Assembly (NCBI GenBank): GCA_013365325.1
Contig: JABVXV010000712.1
Location: 1 to 12,768 of the forward strand
Source of the DNA: Dipetalonema caudispina
Taxonomy: Eukaryota; Nematoda; Chromadorea; Rhabditida; Onchocercidae
DNA length: 12,768 nucleotides
Direction: 5' to 3'
Both the position numbers and the translations under genes were made by a program. Under the pieces are notes generated by a model. The model was given only the letters and a program-made list of their open reading frames with translations, searched no databases and had not been told where the DNA came from. Of the stretch, positions 7,266 through 12,768 are shown piece by piece (the stretch's first letter is position 1; every line of letters starts with the position of its first letter).

Positions 7266-7344
7266 TGGTCAATATTATTTGGTTGACAACGGTGTAATGT
7301 TTTTCATGGTAGCCATGGCAATTCCTGGTACCATTATTAGATGA
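7266..7344 (+). other. Exon-like GC island after a pyrimidine tract
   Basis: After (TC)13 and CCCTTTAG, one frame reads 25 codons: it begins GQYYLVDNG, continues into a hydrophobic stretch with several Met and ends PGTIIR then TGA at 7342. G+C is much higher than around it. It could be a terminal exon of an unseen + strand gene. Against this, the minus strand also has an open frame of 32 codons here, no partner exon was found, and the same bases form a long hairpin. I do not recognise the peptide. Confidence 0.25.
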
Positions 7345-7367
7345 CTACCAACGAAACATTCATCATT
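7288..7367. ncRNA. Pre-miRNA-sized imperfect hairpin (candidate)
   Basis: About 80 nt folds with roughly 23 pairs: AA/TT, GGTG with CATC, AATGTTT (7296-7302) with AAACATT (7354-7360), a T-G wobble, a small internal loop, TGGTAG (7307-7312) with CTACCA (7345-7350), one C-A mismatch, then CAT/ATG, leaving a 24-nt loop. A competing fold pairs ATGGTAgCCA with TGGTACCAT. Size and shape suit a microRNA precursor on either strand, but no known mature sequence was recognised. Confidence 0.3.
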
Positions 7368-7739
7368 TTTCATTGTTGATGATTACGGATTTTCGTTATA
7401 CTAATTAATTCATTCTCCTTTCGCTTTTTTTTTTCCGATATTTTAATTTATTTGATTCATTTTCACAATTTCAATCAACAAATTTATTCTTACGTTTACT
7501 TTAGTAATTTGATAAGAAAATTTAGAGAAAAAAGATTTTGTTTTTACTAAAATTGATTTGATAAATCTCATTCATATAGTAACTAACCAATTAATTAAAT
7601 TTAACTGAATTAATTAAGTATTAAAAACAAGTAAAACAAGGAATTATCCTAAAGCTCAGAATAAACTTTAAATAAATTTAAATTGACAAATTTAACTGAC
7701 ATCTTTGTTTAGTTTTAAAAGTAAACTAAATCTTTTTTG

Positions 7740-7955
7740 GGTGATGCTATATCACCGCACAATTGATCCCACTTATTTTTGCTATTTAATTAATTTAGCT
7801 AAATTTTTCATCGGTTTCTTTAAGAATGTAACAGTGTTTTTTCTTGCTTGAAACTAAGCAATCAATTAGTATTTTTGAAATACATTAATGATTACTTCGC
7901 TTAAATGGTTAATGGAAATATTGCTTGCACTGAAAGCATTTATTCACTGAGCAAT
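7740..7955. other. Run of four stem-loops
   Basis: GGTGAT-gctat-ATCACC (7740-7756), TTGCTT-gaaact-AAGCAA (7844-7861), an imperfect ~14-bp stem closed by GTATTT-ttg-AAATAC (7860-7893) and ATTGCT/AGCAAT with a 24-nt loop (7920-7955). Each is short, but their density within 216 nt is notable. No RNA family is recognised. Confidence 0.45.
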
Positions 7956-8014
7956 TTTCAATATAAATCTTAGTTAAAATCGCAAGTGTTAAGTTCTAAA
8001 CTAATCGAAGAATC

Positions 8015-8018
<4 letters not shown>

Positions 8019-8051
<33 letters not shown>
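8019..8051. repeat. A33 homopolymer
   Basis: An uninterrupted run of 33 A. It might be the tail of an old retroposed sequence, but no AATAAA lies just upstream and no target duplication was seen. Confidence 0.9.
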
Positions 8052-8053
<2 letters not shown>

Positions 8054-8541
8054 TAAATTACTAAGCTTAATTGCAATCTAACAATTCCAGTATAATTATA
8101 ATAACTTTACAGCCGTGAAATTTATTGTGTATCGCAGAAAAAAAAAAACCCGTCATTTTTAACATTTGTAAATTCTTCATAAAATTTCGGGAATTCATTG
8201 AAATAATCTACAATATCTTTTCTAATAATTGATATTAAAAAAAAAAAGGAATTGAAAAATGCCTTATAATAACCATAAATCTGACGTCATTTATTCCCAG
8301 CTATTATTTTTTTTTTTTCAAAATTATATTCCTCATTTAGCATTACTCGAACTTTCAATTTATTTTTTTCTTTGTCAGCTAAAAGTATCCTTAAAAGTTT
8401 TCCATTTCTTTTTTAATTTGCAAAACTTTTAAGTCTTAATTTCTGGTCAATTATCAGACTGAAAATTTGTTACGTATAAATTTTGGATTTTATTCAATTC
8501 ACCAATTCTAATTATGATTCACAAGAATTATTATAATATTA

Positions 8542-8567
8542 ATAATAATTATAACTATAATTATTAT
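8542..8567. other. 12-bp perfect AT inverted repeat with 2-nt centre
   Basis: The arms ATAATAATTATA and TATAATTATTAT flank AC. In DNA made mainly of A and T, such an element can arise by chance; cruciform formation is possible. Confidence 0.6.
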
Positions 8568-9475
8568 ATTTAATACAAGTACTATTATTGTTATCAATAA
8601 AGTGATTAAAAAGTTTCATTTTTATACCTTTAATTTAATATTATGTTTTTATCCAATCATATCACTACTTTTTAGTGCTGTTAACATGATTTTGGTATGA
8701 TTTCTATCCCTTTCATAAACATTTCCATCCATATTTCATTAATAATCAAATGTTACCATAGCAATATCCAATACATTACATCCATAAATTTAGCATTAAT
8801 TTCAATATATATATATATATTATTTTTATTTTACATTATATATTTTACTAATAAAATCAAGTATTTATTTTATAGTCTAAATAAATACTAATTCTTACAG
8901 AATAAGAAAAATATTAAAATTATGCAACTAATATTAGTATAATTAGTAAAATGATATTAAGTATTAGTATAAAGGGAAGAAGGTAAAAGTTTTGCTGATA
9001 TTTTTGTTATTAATCATTGTTTCATTTATATCACATATCTTTTCTATCAACGTTAAATCGAAGTAATACTGTAATTAATAATTTTACAACAAATAATTTG
9101 CAGGAAATTAGGTATTTTACACTTAAGTATTAAGATTGTTAAATGAAAGTTTGATAATATCAACGGACTAATTTGATGCTAATTAATTCATCAAATTTTA
9201 AATGTAAATATACTAAAGAATCTTCTCTAAAATAAACTTTTTCTGCCCCCACAAAATTGATAAAATAAAGAAATTGTTGTCTTGTCAAAAGTTTCAGATG
9301 ATAAAATGACACGGATAATTTATTTATATTCAATTCTAATCTTTTTGTATTTATTAAAATTAAATTTATTTGGAAGTTGAAAGATTTTAAAAGAAAAAAA
9401 AAACGAAAAAAAAAGCAGACATATTATTAAGAAATATAGTAGGATAGTTCTAAAGACTTAAAGTGATGTCTACTT

Positions 9476-9485
<10 letters not shown>

Positions 9486-9560
<75 letters not shown>
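9486..9560. repeat. 75-nt T tract broken by a single A (T35-A-T39)
   Basis: T fills 9486-9520 and 9522-9560, with A at 9521. This is far longer than any other homopolymer in the window. Read on the minus strand it is a poly(A) of tail length, but the sequence that would be its body shows no poly(A) signal or coding trace. Assembly length error is likely at such tracts. Confidence 0.9.
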
Positions 9561-9561
<1 letters not shown>

Positions 9562-9769
9562 TAAAAATTATTTTGCATTATAATTTTGAAATTCTTCAAA
9601 TATTTGAACAGTTATGAGCAGTTCTGTCTTTTTTTTTTCAAACTTTACAAGTGTTAACATTAAGTGGTAAATTTTAAAAATTATTCGAAATTTCAGAAAT
9701 AAATTATCATCTCATCCTTTTCCCATCTTTTCCACTACTTTTTTTTTTTTTTTTTTATTATCCATTTTG

Positions 9770-9890
9770 CCAATACTATATTATATATTGTTGTAAATTA
9801 TTTCTTATTCAAAATTTCGGAAATAATTTCCAGTACTATAGTATATATTGTTGTAAATTATTTCTTATTCAAAATTTTGAAAATAATTTC
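9770..9890. repeat. 60-bp tandem repeat, two copies, with a third partial copy upstream
   Basis: Copies at about 9770-9829 and 9830-9890 share TACTATA, TATATATTGTTGTAAATT, ATTTCTTATTCAAAATTT and AAATAATTTC with about five differences. A related fragment, ATTATTCGAAATTTCAGAAA, lies near 9680-9700. T-runs precede both the pair and the fragment. Confidence 0.8.
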
Positions 9891-11322
9891 TATTTTCACT
9901 TATGACTTTATGAAGTTTGTTAATGTACGCTATTCAAGTGAAAGGAATTAATTTGACCTTTTTTTTTTTCTTTATAGGTAAATAAAAAACTATTAGCTTT
10001 AGGAAAAATTATTCATTTATTGATTTATTTTTTGCTAGACGATATGTATTTTCTTTCATTTTCATAGTTTTCTTATTTTATTGACTGCAAATAAAATTCT
10101 CAATGGTTTAAGTTCTTAAATGGCAACACATCCTATTTAATTGTTACTCACAAATTAAATTTTTTTTTATTTAACTCAAACAGTTTTTCTTCCTTTTTTT
10201 GAAATCATAAAAATAAAATGGAAAATTAAACTCAAAAAAGTTATTTTTACTTAATTTTTTTTTTATTTTATTTCATTTAAAAAATTCATTTAACTTAATT
10301 TCAAAATTAAAAAAAATCAAACGAATTGATTGCTAAATTATTAAATCCTTATTTGTGATTTAAAAATTTTTTCATCCTTTTTTTTTCGTTAAATTTTGTT
10401 TGCGTTTACTATTTAATCATTTACATAATGGAATGAATGAATGAAATGATTTTGTTTATGTTTACATTTCCGCACATTGATATTTGCAATTTTTGTTGTT
10501 TGCATTGAAATGATTCAGGAAATGAAAATGGAAAAAGGTAAAATATAAAGAAATTATTCAAAAAATTTTTCATCATTCATCTTTCTCTTTTAAAAAAGAA
10601 AAAAAAAAAAGTTTCACATCCGTTAAAACATGTTTCTCGTCATAATGCATATATATGTCTCTGCGGATGTATTAACTATGATTTAATTTCATTGTCAAAT
10701 TTTGATTTTCCTATCATTTTTTTTTTTTTTTTGAAAAGATAGAAGCGAGGAAAATTAATGATGAAAAGATGAAAATTTCAATTTCAATCAAATGTAATTT
10801 TCGTCATAGTTTGTTGAATTTGGGTCAAAAACCAAAAATTTACGAAAATTTTTTCAAATTTTCATGCGAATAGCATATAAAAATACAAGTACTATTTAGA
10901 TATATTTATTTAGTTTTTTTTTTTAAAAAAAAAAAAAGAAAACATGAGTAAAATGTTCATACAAATATTTAGTAATAGAGAGGTTTAGGATTTTACTTTA
11001 ATTATCTGAAAAAATGTTTCATTTTTTTAGCTTAAATTTTAACGATGAATTTCACCAAATTCTAAATTTCATTTCTCTTTTTATTTTGCCAAAGAAAGCG
11101 ATTTAAAAGAGAGAGAGAAAAAAAAGGAATGATTGTAGAGAAAGTAATTGTGTTTAGAAAAAATAGGAAATGTTGTACAACAGAAATATTTTCATTCAAG
11201 TGTCGAAATTTCATCAAATTTTTCTTCTACAAATCTATCCTACTGTTTTGCCATTGTTTAAATGACTTAAAAATTTAAATTAAAATCTTATAATTTCCTT
11301 GTGTTATTTACATTCTGTTCAG
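9891..11322. other. Gene-free AT-rich stretch
   Basis: Dominated by T and A runs, for example 10914-10937 (T11 followed by A13). A 7-bp inverted repeat ACATCCG/CGGATGT spans about 10617-10670. No exon with convincing splice sites was found before 11323. Confidence 0.5.
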
Positions 11323-11378
11323 CTGCTTCTTGAGATATCGGAATGAATTATCGGTTACAGTTGATATACCGGATGAAT
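11323..11378 (+). other. Possible small internal exon of an unrecognised gene
   Basis: TTCTGTTCAG precedes 11323 and GTATGT follows 11378, both good splice signals. Only one + strand frame is open between them: it reads CFLRYRNELSVTVDIPDE, and G+C rises locally. It would need two bases from an upstream exon, which I did not find. A second donor, GTAAAG, lies a little further on. A minus strand frame of 30 codons (11308-11400) overlaps it and is the main competing reading. The peptide is not recognised. Confidence 0.3.
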
Positions 11379-11552
11379 GTATGTTTTTTGTAAAGATCAT
11401 GCTTATAGCATTCTTTCTTAATGATTTTTTTTTTTTTTTTTTAAATAGTAACTTTAATTTCTTTCAAATTCGTATCAAATTATTTGTCTGCATTTATACC
11501 TTTTCCATTATTTAACCTTTCGTTCAAACAATATGACTTACATGGTACACAG

Positions 11553-11786
11553 CCATGAAAGCTGATAATTCAATTTCAATTAAAATATTGAAGCAGTTTT
11601 ATTTGCTATCGTTAACGAGCAAGCAAATCTTTGAAAAATGAGACATAGCACTTTCTTCAGGATTTCATGTTTCCGCTTATTTTATTTATGAAAGATTACA
11701 TGTTGAAACCATATGTGCAAAAATTTCTATGTAATGCAATAAAGACAGTATTGAATTCATCCAATGAAGCAAAAGATTTGAAATGA
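11553..11786 (+). other. GC-richer block with short open frames after the possible exon
   Basis: The acceptor GTACACAG leads at 11553 into a frame beginning (S)MKADNS that stops at 11639-11641 and would be in phase with the 11323-11378 exon. A second acceptor, CTTTCTTCAG, leads at 11661 into a 41-codon frame (DFMFPLILF... ending EAKDLK) that stops at 11784-11786. The minus strand is also open for about 35 codons. Coding is therefore undecided; terminal exon, UTR and decayed gene all fit. Confidence 0.2.
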
Positions 11787-12135
11787 GCCGGAATAGCAGT
11801 TAATTATGAATTTCCGGAGAAGAAACAATGAAATGATAATGCAGGAAAATAAAAAGCAGAAGATGACAAAACTAAAAGCAAAAAAAAAAAAAAAAAAGAA
11901 AGAAAAGAATTGAAAATTTACTTACCGTTGCCGTATAATGAAGGAAATTTTAAGTATTCCAATTACAATATTTTAGTTTTAATTCTTCAAGTCAGAAATT
12001 TAGCTTAAAATCAAATTATATTTTACTATTCAAATGAATTATTAGACTGCAATAATTCTTGCTATGTTTTGAAATTTAAAAATTGATTTAACCATATAAC
12101 TTATAATCGATTTCTGATCCATCTAACTTCAGAAA
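11787..12135. other. Non-coding AT-rich sequence
   Basis: It contains an A18 run (11880-11897) and, on the minus strand, a good donor-like GTAAGT at about 11927-11933 with no usable exon behind it. Nothing else is recognised. Confidence 0.45.
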
Positions 12136-12197
12136 ATTTTGCAATTCTATCTTTATGAGAATAATTTTCTCCATTGAAGCGATAGAATTTGCAAAAT
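12136..12197. ncRNA. 62-nt hairpin, 16-bp stem with one bulge (candidate small-RNA precursor)
   Basis: ATTTTGCAATTCTATC (12136-12151) pairs with GATAGAATTTGCAAAAT (12181-12197), with a single bulged A. The 29-nt loop has its own GAGAA/TTCTC stem. Length and stem size fit a microRNA precursor or an inverted-repeat relic. No known miRNA sequence is recognised. Confidence 0.35.
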
Positions 12198-12243
12198 AGT
12201 ATTCCAATTTCCTTTAATCATACGTTTTATTTAAAACTTTTTC

Positions 12244-12323
12244 CAATTACATTTTCAAAAAGTTTTCCAACTTTTTCCAATTTTTTTTTTGATTGCAATT
12301 GCATTTTTAAAAAGTTCTCCCAC
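12244..12323. repeat. Diverged 28-bp direct repeat, period 52
   Basis: CAATTACATTTTCAAAAAGT followed by TTTCCAAC at 12244-12271 matches CAATTGCATTTTTAAAAAGT followed by TCTCCCAC at 12296-12323 in 24 of 28 positions. Between them, AAAAAGTT-TTCC-AACTTTTT (12258-12277) forms an 8-bp hairpin. Confidence 0.6.
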
Positions 12324-12576
12324 AGTATCTATTAGAAATCCTTTTTTCTTTTCAATAAATTTTCAAGCCTTTCATTTTAAGTTGAGTGTAAATTTAAATT
12401 ATAATCCTCCATTACTTGTTTCAACCAATACATTTCACAACCAATATGAAAATTGCCAATTTATGTGAAAATTAAAGAATTAAATTTATTATTCGATATG
12501 CTAATTTGCTCACAGAAGTTATTTATTTACATTTATAATTGAAGGTAAAACATGAATGATAAATGCTAAATGTCTA
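12324..12576. other. AT-rich sequence, nothing recognised
   Basis: No open frames, RNA genes or clear repeats were seen. Confidence 0.5.

Positions 12577-12768
<192 letters not shown>

Larger units (their letters stand above)
7345..9485. other. Gene-free AT-rich stretch
   Basis: No coding region could be supported. Contents: the stem-loop run at 7740-7955, a 33-nt A tract (8019-8051), an AT-only 12-bp inverted repeat (8542-8567), an (AT)n tract near 8809-8820 and the palindrome ACTAATATTAGT (8927-8938). The 64-codon frame at 8697-8891 is Ile/Tyr-rich AT noise. Confidence 0.5.

Noticed and set aside
8019..8051. A33 as the tail of a processed pseudogene
   Set aside because: No poly(A) signal, target duplication or coding remnant found beside it.
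8697..8891. 64-codon + frame
   Set aside because: Ile/Tyr/Leu-rich product of AT-rich DNA including an (AT)n tract.
11308..11400. 30-codon minus-strand frame starting MIFTKNIHSS
   Set aside because: It overlaps the + strand segment that has better splice signals; kept only as the competing reading.
11926..11960. Minus-strand donor-like site with a short peptide ending LYGN
   Set aside because: All three frames meet a stop close upstream with no splice acceptor in between.

Overview
The window looks like nuclear DNA of a nematode. It is very AT-rich (by eye about a quarter G+C), full of A/T homopolymer runs and microsatellites, and carries one spliced gene with GT-AG introns of 129 to 1610 bp. 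The relaxed 3' splice sites (TTATAG, TTCAG, CTTAAG, TACAG) and intron sizes fit a filarial or other spirurid worm better than Caenorhabditis, but that placement is inference. There is nothing bacterial or phage-like here.

The one secure gene lies on the + strand at 776-4995. Seven exons (776-923, 2534-2707, 2837-3043, 3464-3606, 3916-4041, 4366-4525, 4850-4995) join with consistent phases into 1104 nt, a complete 367-residue protein of the 3-beta-hydroxysteroid dehydrogenase/isomerase family (extended SDR). It has the N-terminal TGGSGFLA nucleotide-binding loop, an acidic residue at the end of strand beta-2, a YGQSK catalytic pair, an LRPTFIYGEGE block and an LYAGNMA block. The position where human HSD3B1 has its catalytic Ser124 is Asp129 here.

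Layout: 1-775 is upstream DNA with a GC-richer patch (about 200-400) and a perfect 13-bp inverted repeat (706-736) just before the start codon. 776-4995 is the gene; intron 1 carries a diverged ~270-bp duplication, and intron 5 carries about three ~70-bp tandem copies that duplicate its own 5' splice site. 4996 to about 6640 is a purine-biased block on the + strand with no long T-runs and several strong stem-loops. 6640-12768 is AT-rich and mostly without recognisable genes. It contains a (TC)13 tract running into an exon-like, hairpin-forming GC island (7266-7367), a cluster of stem-loops (7740-7955), a very long T tract (9486-9560), a 60-bp tandem repeat (9770-9890), a possible small exon (11323-11378) with open, GC-richer sequence after it (11553-11830), a 62-nt hairpin (12136-12197) and an (AAT)n microsatellite running off the window end.

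No operon or multi-gene system can be supported. The most useful leads are the altered catalytic position in the dehydrogenase and several hairpins that need small-RNA or transcript data.
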